Positions 23,854 to 31,904 of a stretch of DNA of 64,000 nucleotides are shown here, piece after piece (position 1 is the stretch's first letter; the number at the start of each line of letters is the position of its first letter). The position numbers and the translations under genes were made by a program. Source of the DNA: CAYVHU01 sp964451415. Its GTDB lineage: Bacteria > Pseudomonadota > Alphaproteobacteria > Rhodospirillales > Magnetovibrionaceae. Under the pieces are notes generated by a model. It was given only the letters and a program-made list of their open reading frames with translations, did no database searches and was not told the origin of the DNA. Location of the stretch: NCBI GenBank assembly GCA_964451415.1, contig CAYVHU010000012.1:16500-80499 (forward strand), given 5' to 3'.

Positions 23854-26800
23854 ATGGTCAATCGCAGAAATTTTCTCAAGGCTTGCGCCCTCGGCGGTGT
23901 TGGTGTGGGGTTCGGCGGATTCTACGATACCTTCTATCACTTGATCCCTTTCAATGATCGCGGACGTCAGGCGCTGCATCCCATCTACGGAAATTCAAAC
24001 GCGCCGGAATGGTTGCGCGATCCCTCGAGCGGCAAGCTCAGACCCAACCCGGACTGGATATTGCGCTACACCGTGGACCAGCAATGCCACAGTGAATGCG
24101 GGTTGCAGGTCAAGATCAATCGCAAGACGGGGCGCGTGCAGCGCATCAGCGGCAACCCTTACCACCCCAACACATTGACCGATTACGACAGCATTGATAC
24201 GCCCTTGCTCGCCACCGCGGCGCGCCCCGGGACGGTGTGTGCGCGCGGCAACGCCGGAATTCAGTCCATCTACGATCCCTATCGCATCACGGTGCCGCTG
24301 AAACGCAAAGGGCCGCGCGGCAGCGGTCAGTGGCAGCCCATCGGCTGGGAACAACTGATCAAGGAAGTCAGCGACGGCGGCAGGATCTTCGCCGACACGG
24401 GCGATGCGGCGAGCGCGGACCTCGACGTGCTGGGATTCAATGGCCTCTATGCCAAACGACGCGAGCCCATGGACCCGTCAGCGCCGGAACTGGGGCGGCG
24501 CACCAACGGCTATGTGTTTCAAGGCGGGCGGATCGTCGGCAGCCGGCTTGGTTTTGCGCGACGCTTCGGCGCGGCCTTCTCTACGGTCAACACCTACGAA
24601 CACGTCAACATCTGCGAAGTCAGTCACCACGTCGCCACCGCTCAGGTGTATCCCGGCAAACACATGAGCAAACCGGATATTTCCGAGGCCAAGTTCATCA
24701 TCTTCTGGGGAACTCAGCCCGGGGACGCCAACTTCCCCATGCAGACCATGGCCAAATACACCGCCGCAGCGCGCGCCAAGGCGGGCGGTTTGAAATATGT
24801 CGTCATTGACCCTTTGCTCAGTCGCGGTGGGGTCATGGGCGAGCGCGCCAACTGGCTGCCCATCAAACCGGGCACGGACGGCGCCATGGCGCTGGCGATG
24901 ATCCGCTGGATTATCGACAACCGGCGTTACAATGCGGACTATCTCAGCCGTCCGACCCAGGCCGCAGCCGAAGCGGTCGGCGAACTTTCCCATACCGACG
25001 CCAGTCATCTGGTGATCGACGATGCGTCGCATCCGCGCAACGGTGCGTTCCTGAATCTGGAGGACGCCGGACTGGGCTCTGCCGCGCAGGACGAGGAACT
25101 GGACCGCGTGGCCATCGACGTCGCGACAAACAGGCCCGTGGCGGTTGAACACAGCGCCCGGGCCGCGGTCGCCTTTAGCGGCAAAGTCAACGGCATTAAG
25201 GTCAAAAGCGCGTTTACACTCATCGGCGAGTCGGCCAGCGAACACAGTATCGAGGACTATGCCGCGATCAGCGGCATCGGCGCCGCGCAAATCGTCGATC
25301 TGGCGCGTGAATTCACCAGCCACGGGCGCAAGGCGGCGTGCGAGATGTATCGCGGCGTGGTCAAGCACCCCAACGGCTATTACAACGGCGTGGCCGTGCT
25401 GTTGCTCAACCTGCTGGTGGGCAACCTGAACTGGACCGGCGGTTTGACCGTGGGCGGGGGCAGTTTCAGCTACAAAAAAGGTCAATACGATGTGATGGGC
25501 ATCGAAACCGACACCCCGGCCGAAGGGGTCATGCTCTCGCGCGAGGAAGCCGAGTATGAAGAGTCCAGCGAATACAAGGCGAAGAAAGCGAAGGGAGAAA
25601 ATCCCTATCCCTCCAAACGTCCCTGGTTCCCGTTGAGTTTTGAGATGTTCTCCGAACTGCTGCCTTCGGCGGTCCAACGCTATCCCTACGGCGTGGATAT
25701 TCTACTCTGGCACATGGCGACACCGTTTTACAGTACCCCCACACAGGGCAACGAAGCCATGGTCGAGGCGGTCAAGGATCCCAAAAACATTCCTTTGATC
25801 ATCGCTTCGGATATCGTTGTCGGTGATACCAGCATGTACGCCGACTATATCATTCCAGACAGCAGCTTTCTGGAACGCTGGTGCCATATCGGCGTTCTTC
25901 CCACGGTGCTGACCAAAGGGACCGGCGTACGTTGGCCGGTGGTCGAACTGACGGAAAAAACCCCGGACGGACGCCACATGTGCCTTGAAGAATTTTTCAT
26001 CGACGTGGCCAGGCGTATCGGTCTGCCGGGCTTCGGCGACAAGGGCATCCGCGATGGCGCGGGGAAATGGTGGCCGCTGAAGCGCAAAGAGGACTGGTAT
26101 CTGAAGGCCACCGCCAACGTCGTTTTTCAGTCCGGTGTAGCCGATAGCGAAGTGCCCGATGTCACCGCGTTGGAAGTGCAGGTCGGCGATCTGTCGGGGT
26201 TTGCGGAAACCTTCAAATCAGCATTGACGCCTGCGCAGTGGCCGAAGGTGCTTTCGGTGCTGGCCAAAGGGGGGCGCATGGAACCGCGCAGCCGCGCGCG
26301 CGAGGGGGACAGGCTGACCCACCGCTTCACCAAAACCCTGCACTTTTATGCCGAAGAGGTGGCGCGCACGCGCAACAGCATGACCGGGGAGCCGTTTCTC
26401 GGCACCACCGCCTGGGTGGAGCCAACCACGGCCCTGGGTCAGCCCCTGGATCAACTCGACGATCCCAAGGACTGGCCGTTTACCATAATCACTCTCAAGG
26501 GTGCTCTTCAATCGCATTCGCGACTGTCTTCGAACTACGTCTTGCGCCAGATCATGCCTGACAATGGGATTCAGGTTGCTGCGCAGGATGCCGGGCGTCT
26601 GGGGATCGCCGACGGTGAGAACGTGTGGGTGGTCACGCCGCACGGCAAACGCAAGGGTATTGCGCGTGTGGTCGAAGGCATTCACCCCGGCGTGATCACC
26701 TTCAATGTCGGCTACGGCCACTGGGGCTATGGGGCGACAAATTACCGCATCGGCGGGAGGAGGATCGAAGGCGACAAGGTGCGCCGCATGGGCATTCACC

Positions 26801-26916
26801 TCAATCCGATCATGCGCCGCGATCCGGATGTCGAACAGATGTCGCTGATGGATCTGACCGGCGGTAGTATCGTTTACTTCAACACCCGCGCCCGGCTGGA
26901 GAAAGTCAATGCGTGA
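23854..26916 (+). CDS. TtrA-like molybdopterin oxidoreductase, catalytic subunit
   Basis: A 1020-residue DMSO-reductase-family catalytic subunit, exported by a Tat signal (RRNFLKA, residues 4-10). Shared features with tetrathionate reductase TtrA include ISGNPYHPN, MIRWIIDNRRYNADYLSRP, TSHGRKAACEMYRGVV, the YPSKRPWFP segment and IGLPGFGDKGI. The Mo ligand appears to be C254 (NICEVSHH). The N-terminal cluster motif is D75-x2-C78-x3-C82 with C129, so the usual first Cys is Asp. Total length equals Salmonella TtrA as I remember it. The substrate could be tetrathionate or another sulfur, selenium or arsenic oxyanion. Confidence 0.8.
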   Translation: MVNRRNFLKACALGGVGVGFGGFYDTFYHLIPFNDRGRQALHPIYGNSNAPEWLRDPSSGKLRPNPDWILRYTVDQQCHSECGLQVKINRKTGRVQRISGNPYHPNTLTDYDSIDTPLLATAARPGTVCARGNAGIQSIYDPYRITVPLKRKGPRGSGQWQPIGWEQLIKEVSDGGRIFADTGDAASADLDVLGFNGLYAKRREPMDPSAPELGRRTNGYVFQGGRIVGSRLGFARRFGAAFSTVNTYEHVNICEVSHHVATAQVYPGKHMSKPDISEAKFIIFWGTQPGDANFPMQTMAKYTAAARAKAGGLKYVVIDPLLSRGGVMGERANWLPIKPGTDGAMALAMIRWIIDNRRYNADYLSRPTQAAAEAVGELSHTDASHLVIDDASHPRNGAFLNLEDAGLGSAAQDEELDRVAIDVATNRPVAVEHSARAAVAFSGKVNGIKVKSAFTLIGESASEHSIEDYAAISGIGAAQIVDLAREFTSHGRKAACEMYRGVVKHPNGYYNGVAVLLLNLLVGNLNWTGGLTVGGGSFSYKKGQYDVMGIETDTPAEGVMLSREEAEYEESSEYKAKKAKGENPYPSKRPWFPLSFEMFSELLPSAVQRYPYGVDILLWHMATPFYSTPTQGNEAMVEAVKDPKNIPLIIASDIVVGDTSMYADYIIPDSSFLERWCHIGVLPTVLTKGTGVRWPVVELTEKTPDGRHMCLEEFFIDVARRIGLPGFGDKGIRDGAGKWWPLKRKEDWYLKATANVVFQSGVADSEVPDVTALEVQVGDLSGFAETFKSALTPAQWPKVLSVLAKGGRMEPRSRAREGDRLTHRFTKTLHFYAEEVARTRNSMTGEPFLGTTAWVEPTTALGQPLDQLDDPKDWPFTIITLKGALQSHSRLSSNYVLRQIMPDNGIQVAAQDAGRLGIADGENVWVVTPHGKRKGIARVVEGIHPGVITFNVGYGHWGYGATNYRIGGRRIEGDKVRRMGIHLNPIMRRDPDVEQMSLMDLTGGSIVYFNTRARLEKVNA

Positions 26917-27568
26917 TGGCGAACCGGCCCTCTCGCAGATGCTGGCGGCGGCGGCGGCCCTGGTGCTGCGCCCTGCGGAAGCGGAAATCCTGGCGAATCT
27001 GGTAGAATCCGGCGGAGGTGACATCACTCTGGAACAGGCGCGACAGGATTTCTACGATGTGTTGTGCGTGCCCCAGTCCGGTCGTTACATTTCGCCCTAT
27101 GCCCATGTGCTTGATCGAGGGCAGTTGCTGGAGGACCAGTGCTGGAATTTCCCTCCGCCGCGTTTCGATGGCGGCGACGCCCTGGCCGGATGGTATGAGG
27201 CGGTCGATTTCGATCCCCTGCAATTGGACGTTGATCCGATGCTCAGGGGCCCCCATCGTGCCTTGGATCAGGTCGGTTTTATCCTTACCTATCTTGGCGG
27301 GCTGGTCGGCGTTCACGAAGTGGACGGCACGAACGAACGCGCCGCCGCTGTGCTTGGCGTTTTCCTGGATGAGCATGTGGGGGATTGGATGGATCGCTTT
27401 TGTACTCTTTTGGGGGGGTGCGGCAGTGCTTATCTGCAAGCCGTGGCCAGCGCCGTGGAGGAGGTTGTCGAACTGACGCGTGCGCGCTACGGGCAGGTTC
27501 CGTCATCACGCTACGATGCGTTGGGCGCGCCCGACGGCGGGACGTCGGTCTGCGAGGAGGCGCGCTGA
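26909..27568 (+). CDS. TorD/DmsD-family molybdoenzyme chaperone
   Basis: A 219-residue, mostly helical cytoplasmic protein of the TorD family, which binds the Tat signal of a molybdoenzyme and helps cofactor insertion before export. It has the segments LEQARQDFYDVLCVPQSGRYISPYAHV in parts, a HRALDQVGFILTYL helix and FLDEHVGDWMDRFC, the D-H-x-x-x-W core of the family. It overlaps the catalytic subunit gene by eight bases, which ties it to that enzyme and closes the four-gene operon. Confidence 0.85.
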   Translation: MRDGEPALSQMLAAAAALVLRPAEAEILANLVESGGGDITLEQARQDFYDVLCVPQSGRYISPYAHVLDRGQLLEDQCWNFPPPRFDGGDALAGWYEAVDFDPLQLDVDPMLRGPHRALDQVGFILTYLGGLVGVHEVDGTNERAAAVLGVFLDEHVGDWMDRFCTLLGGCGSAYLQAVASAVEEVVELTRARYGQVPSSRYDALGAPDGGTSVCEEAR

Positions 27569-27609
27569 TCTGATATTTCTGTTCTAAAATTTCAGATATG
27601 AATCGTTTG

Positions 27610-27639
27610 TTGCAATGAACACGGCAAGTGGTCTATGAT
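27610..27639 (+). promoter_or_regulatory. Candidate promoter of the RpiR-aminotransferase-BKACE-TRAP operon
   Basis: TTGCAA (27610-27615) and TATGAT (27634-27639) are spaced by 18 bases and lie about 50 bases before the RpiR start. Just upstream, CTAAAATTTCAG (27584-27595) is symmetrical at 10 of 12 positions and could be an operator for the RpiR protein. Confidence 0.4.
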
Positions 27640-27688
27640 TCACGTGCGCTGAAAGGCGCAGGGGGGATTCACAACAACAAGCGGCCTA

Positions 27689-28588
27689 ATGAATTTCAAA
27701 GATGTCATCGCGCGCATAGAAGGCAGTTTTTCGCGTCTCAGTCCGCAGCTGAAGCGCGCGGCGCGCTATGTCATCGACCATCCCGAGGACATGGCGCTGT
27801 ATTCCATGCGTCAGGTGGCTGCGCACGCGCGGGTCCATCCTTCCACGATGGTGCGTCTGGCGCGCGAATTGGGGTTTGATGGTCACGCTCAGTTTCAGGA
27901 ACCGTTTCAGGAACGTTTGCGTTCGCGTCCCAAGGTCAGCTATGCGAAAAGCGCACGCACCTTGCAAGAACGTGGTGATACCGGTTCCGATGAAAATTTA
28001 ATCGCGGAAATGTTTCACACCGAACGCCAAAGCCTGGCCGCTCTTGCGGAGGAGCCGGGGGAGAAGGCTGTTGCGGCGGCGGCGAACGTGTTGTGCGGTG
28101 CGCGCAGAATTTTTGTCGTTGCCGCGCGCAGTCTCTATCCGGTCGCTTTTTATTTTCATTACGCAAGCCGCATGTTCACCCACAATGTCGAGTTGGTGGA
28201 CGGCCATGGCGGCACCTTTGCCGACCAGATGCGCGGTGTGGGTGAAAACGACGTTGTTCTGGCTGCTAGTTTTTCCCCCTATAGCCGGAATACCGTGCGC
28301 GCGGTCGATTACGCCGTGGAACACGGCGCGCAGGTGGTGGCGATCAGCGACAGCGCCGTGGCGCCCATCGTTCGCCATCGTGGAACCCTGGCCTTGCTGG
28401 TGCGCAACGACAGCCCGTCTTTTTTTCATTCCATCGTTCCCGCCATGGCGGTGGCGGAGGCTCTTGTGATGTTGATGGTGGCCCGTGGCGGGGATGCGGC
28501 GTTGAAGCGCCTGGATGAAAGCGGCGAGCAACTCAATGGTTTTGACGCCTATTGGCTGGAAAAAATCACGCGGAGGCACCGTTCATGA
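27689..28588 (+). CDS. MurR/RpiR-family transcriptional regulator
   Basis: A 299-residue regulator. Residues about 1-77 form the RpiR helix-turn-helix (LSPQLKRAARYVIDHP, MRQVAAHARVHPSTMVRLARELGFDG in parts). Residues about 125-255 are a SIS domain (RRIFVVAARSLYPVAFYFH, VLAASFSPYSRNTVRAVDYA), the sugar- or metabolite-binding fold. It heads an operon with an aminotransferase, BKACE enzyme and TRAP transporter, with ATGA overlap to the next gene, so it is the likely local regulator. In known marine alphaproteobacterial cases RpiR proteins control amine or sulfonate catabolism; the ligand here is unknown. Confidence 0.9.
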   Translation: MNFKDVIARIEGSFSRLSPQLKRAARYVIDHPEDMALYSMRQVAAHARVHPSTMVRLARELGFDGHAQFQEPFQERLRSRPKVSYAKSARTLQERGDTGSDENLIAEMFHTERQSLAALAEEPGEKAVAAAANVLCGARRIFVVAARSLYPVAFYFHYASRMFTHNVELVDGHGGTFADQMRGVGENDVVLAASFSPYSRNTVRAVDYAVEHGAQVVAISDSAVAPIVRHRGTLALLVRNDSPSFFHSIVPAMAVAEALVMLMVARGGDAALKRLDESGEQLNGFDAYWLEKITRRHRS

Positions 28589-29922
28589 ACCATGTTTTTC
28601 ATCGTCAGCCCAAGATCGAAATGCCCCATGCGGTAGGGGGCGACGGGGCGTGGGTGATTGACGCGCAGGGGCGCTGTTATCTTGATGCGTGCGGCGGTGC
28701 GGCGGTGTCGTGCCTGGGCCATAGCAACACGGCGGTAAAAGCCGCGATCATTGATCAGGTTCAACGCCTGCCTTTCATTCACAGCGCGTTTTTCACCACC
28801 GATGTGATGGAGAATTTGGCACACAAACTGACGCAATTGGCGCCGGGGACTTTGAATCGAGCCTATTTCGTTTCCGGCGGTTCCGAAGCCAATGAGGCGG
28901 CGATGAAGCTGGCGCGGCAGTATTTTCTTGAAAAAGGTGAAGGCGAGCGCAGCCACATCATCTCACGGCTGCACAGTTACCACGGCAATACCTTAGGTGC
29001 GCTTTCGATGAGCGGAAACCTGTGGCGGCGCGAACCGTATGAGCCGATGTTGTCGCACAATGTTCACCATATTGCGCCGTGTTTCGCCTATCGCTATCAA
29101 CGTGACGGCGAAAGTGACGAGGCCTATGGTCTGCGCGCGGCGAACGAACTGGAACAGGCTATTTTGGAGCTTGGCGAACACAAGGTCGCGGCCTTTATTG
29201 CCGAACCCGTGGTGGGCGCGACCCTGGGCGCGGTGCCGCCCATGCCCGGTTACTTCAAACGCATCCGCGAAATTTGCGACAAATACAACGTGCTCTTGAT
29301 CCTGGATGAGGTCATGTGCGGGACGGGGCGCACCGGCGCCATGTTTGCTTTCGAGCAAGAAGGTATCGTTCCGGACATGGTCACCATGGCCAAAGGACTC
29401 GGTGGCGGTTATCAGGCCATCGGGGCGTTGATCGTCACGGATGAAATCTTTAACGCAATCACGTCCGGCAGCGGTTTTTTTCAGCACGGTCACACCTATA
29501 TGGGGCACGCGACGGCTTGCGCGGGGGCCTTGGCGGTGCTGGAGGAAATCGAAAAGCGCAGTCTGCTTGCCAATGTGCGTGCCCAAGGGGATCTTTTGGA
29601 CGAAAAACTGCACGCGACCTTCGCGCAGTACCCCCATGTCGGCAATATCCGCGGACGCGGATTGTTTCGCGGCATCGAACTGGTTGCGGACCCTGATCGG
29701 AAGACGCCCTTTGCGGCGGATTTGAAACTTCATGCGCGGATCAAGAAGAACGCTTTGGAACGAGGTTTGCTGTGTTACCCGATGGGGGGGACGGCGGATG
29801 GAAAGAATGGCGATCACGTCCTTTTGGCGCCGCCCTACATCGTCAGTTCCGGCGAGGTTGACGAAATCGTGGGACGTCTTAAACAAGCTCTCGATGCCGC
29901 AATCGCAGAGGTTCGCTCATGA
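28585..29922 (+). CDS. Class III PLP-dependent aminotransferase
   Basis: A 445-residue omega-type aminotransferase. PLP-binding features are SGGSEANEAAMKLARQY, the SYHGNT loop, ILDEVMCGTGRTG with D241, and MAKGLGGGYQ with the Schiff-base K270. Class III enzymes act on amino groups remote from a carboxylate, including beta-amino acids, polyamines and taurine. CGGAGG precedes ATG 28585. It overlaps the regulator upstream and BKACE downstream by four bases each. That pairing suggests it makes a beta-keto acid from a beta-amino acid; the substrate is inferred, not seen. Confidence 0.88.
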   Translation: MNHVFHRQPKIEMPHAVGGDGAWVIDAQGRCYLDACGGAAVSCLGHSNTAVKAAIIDQVQRLPFIHSAFFTTDVMENLAHKLTQLAPGTLNRAYFVSGGSEANEAAMKLARQYFLEKGEGERSHIISRLHSYHGNTLGALSMSGNLWRREPYEPMLSHNVHHIAPCFAYRYQRDGESDEAYGLRAANELEQAILELGEHKVAAFIAEPVVGATLGAVPPMPGYFKRIREICDKYNVLLILDEVMCGTGRTGAMFAFEQEGIVPDMVTMAKGLGGGYQAIGALIVTDEIFNAITSGSGFFQHGHTYMGHATACAGALAVLEEIEKRSLLANVRAQGDLLDEKLHATFAQYPHVGNIRGRGLFRGIELVADPDRKTPFAADLKLHARIKKNALERGLLCYPMGGTADGKNGDHVLLAPPYIVSSGEVDEIVGRLKQALDAAIAEVRS

Positions 29923-30791
29923 TCGGCGGTGTTTTCGATCCTGCTGTGATCTGCGTTGCCCCCAACGGGGCGCGACGCACGCAGGAAGATCATGCGGGGC
30001 TGCCGTTAAGTGCGAATGAGTTGGCGCGTGAGGCGTGTCTCTGTCGCGATGCGGGCGCGGCCATGATGCACCTGCATGTGCGTGATGGCGAAGGTCGTCA
30101 TGTTTTGGATGCGGATGTTTATCGAGATGTTCTTGGCACCATTCGCCGCGAAGTCGGACGAGACATGATTCTTCAGATCACCACCGAAGCTGTGGGCCGT
30201 TATCGGCCCGTTCACCAAATGGCTGTGGTCGAAGCCGTCCGTCCGCAAAGTGCTTCGCTGGCAATCGGTGAACTGATCCCTGCGGGCGAGGAAACGCTCG
30301 CGGATTTTTTCACCTGGATGGACGCACATGACGTGCTGGCGCAATACATTTTGTATTCTTCACAAGACGTGCGCCATTTCAACGCCTTGCGCGAACGCGG
30401 TCTTATTGTCGAAGCGCGGCCTTTTGTGTTGTTCGTTCTGGGCTCTCATGGGCCGAAAATCGGAACCGTGGATGACCTGAACGATCGTGTCGATGCCTTG
30501 GTCGAGGGCGGACCTGTGCACTGGGGCGTTTGTGCCTTCGGTGAAAGGGAGGCTCCGGCGGCGGCGGCGGCCCTGATGATGGGCGGACATCCGCGCCTTG
30601 GTTTTGAAAACAACCTGTATCTGGAAAGCGGCGCCCTTGCGCCGAATAATGCCGCGTTGGTGCGACAGACTGTGCGTGCGGCGGCCTTGGAAGAACGGGT
30701 GATTGCAGACGCAAACGCAGCTCACGCAGTTTTTGCCATGGATTGTCCGCAAGGGCGAGGCGGGATCGTGGGTGGCGAAAAAAGAGCGTAA
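29919..30791 (+). CDS. BKACE-family beta-keto acid cleavage enzyme (DUF849)
   Basis: A 290-residue zinc-dependent enzyme of the BKACE family. Known members condense a beta-keto acid with acetyl-CoA and cleave it to acetoacetate and a new acyl-CoA. Zinc ligands H51 and H53 lie in MMHLHVRDGEG and E230 in LGFENN, as in 3-keto-5-aminohexanoate cleavage enzyme. PNGARRTQEDH near the N-terminus and HWGVCAFG are also typical. It is coupled to the aminotransferase by ATGA. The R group accepted cannot be told by eye. Confidence 0.88.
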   Translation: MIGGVFDPAVICVAPNGARRTQEDHAGLPLSANELAREACLCRDAGAAMMHLHVRDGEGRHVLDADVYRDVLGTIRREVGRDMILQITTEAVGRYRPVHQMAVVEAVRPQSASLAIGELIPAGEETLADFFTWMDAHDVLAQYILYSSQDVRHFNALRERGLIVEARPFVLFVLGSHGPKIGTVDDLNDRVDALVEGGPVHWGVCAFGEREAPAAAAALMMGGHPRLGFENNLYLESGALAPNNAALVRQTVRAAALEERVIADANAAHAVFAMDCPQGRGGIVGGEKRA

Positions 30792-30830
30792 ACGTGTGTT
30801 GATAAAAAACATATCTGGGAGGATAGGGAC

Positions 30831-31817
30831 ATGAAGAAGTTTTTAGGCGCAACCTTGTTGGGGGCGACCTTGGCCGTTACCGCATTCGGCGGTTTCGCAC
30901 AAAAGGCAAGCGCCGCAGAGCAGCGTTTTGTCACCATCGGCACCGGCGGTGTGACGGGGGTGTACTACCCCACCGGCGGGGCGATCTGCCGTTTGGTGAA
31001 CAAATCGCGCAAAGAACACGGCATTCGCTGTTCGGTGGAATCCACGGGTGGCTCAGTCTACAACATCAATACCATCCGCGCGGGTGAACTGGATATGGGC
31101 ATCGCCCAGTCCGATGTGCAGTACAATGCATACCATGGACTTAATCAGTTTAAGAAGGCGGGGCCGTTCAAAAATTTACGCGCCGTTTTTTCCATACATG
31201 CAGAACCGTTCACCGTGGTGGCGCGCGCCGACAGCGGCATCAAGACCTTTGACGATCTGAAGGGCAAGCGTGTCAACATCGGCAATCCCGGTTCCGGCCA
31301 GCGCAGCACCATGGAAGTGGTGATGAAGGCCAAGGGCTGGAAAATGAGTGATTTCGCGTTGGCTTCGGAACTGAAGTCATCGGAGCAGTCCAAGGCGTTG
31401 TGCGACAACAATATTGACGCCATGGTATTCACGGTCGGCCATCCGTCGGCCTCCATCAAGGAAGCGACCACCACATGCGACAGCGTGTTGGTCAACGTGA
31501 CGGGCCCGGCCATCGACAAGCTGGTGAAAGACAATCCCTATTATCGTTATGCGACGATTCCCGGCGGGATGTATCGCGGTTCTCCCAACGACACCAAGAC
31601 CTTCGGCGTGGGGGCGACTTTCGTCACTTCGACGGCGGTGCCTGACGAAGTGGTTTATCAGATCGTCAAGGCTGTGTTCGAGAACTTCGATGCCTTCAAG
31701 AAGCTGCACCCGGCGTTTGCCAAACTGAAAAAATCGGAAATGGTGAAGGACGGTTTGTCCGCGCCGCTGCATCCGGGCGCACTGAAATACTACAAGGAAG
31801 TCGGCCTGATCAAGTAA
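30831..31817 (+). CDS. TAXI-family TRAP transporter solute-binding protein
   Basis: A 328-residue periplasmic binding protein. A signal peptide spans about 1-29 and ends in ASAA. The mature protein begins FVTIGTGGVTGVYYPTGGAICRLVN in parts, the defining start of the TAXI family, followed by RCSVESTGGSVYNINTI and DMGIAQSDVQYNAY. GGGAGGA precedes the ATG. A strong stem-loop separates it from the permease gene, which would favour more binding protein than permease. The ligand is unknown; known members bind organic acids and amino acids such as glutamate. Confidence 0.93.
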   Translation: MKKFLGATLLGATLAVTAFGGFAQKASAAEQRFVTIGTGGVTGVYYPTGGAICRLVNKSRKEHGIRCSVESTGGSVYNINTIRAGELDMGIAQSDVQYNAYHGLNQFKKAGPFKNLRAVFSIHAEPFTVVARADSGIKTFDDLKGKRVNIGNPGSGQRSTMEVVMKAKGWKMSDFALASELKSSEQSKALCDNNIDAMVFTVGHPSASIKEATTTCDSVLVNVTGPAIDKLVKDNPYYRYATIPGGMYRGSPNDTKTFGVGATFVTSTAVPDEVVYQIVKAVFENFDAFKKLHPAFAKLKKSEMVKDGLSAPLHPGALKYYKEVGLIK

Positions 31818-31840
31818 GGGACGGCCTTTGTAACGAAACA

Positions 31841-31866
31841 TGGGGGCGGCTTCGGGGCCGCCCCCA
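31841..31866 (+). terminator. Stem-loop between TAXI binding protein and TRAP permease
   Basis: GGGGGCGGC (31842-31850) and GCCGCCCCC (31857-31865) form a perfect 9-bp stem with loop TTCGGG. Only a loose ATTTTATAT follows, so it is probably a partial terminator or mRNA-stabilising element within the operon. Confidence 0.6.
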
Positions 31867-31904
31867 CATTTTATATCGCTTGGCGTCAAACGATAGGACG
31901 GGTT

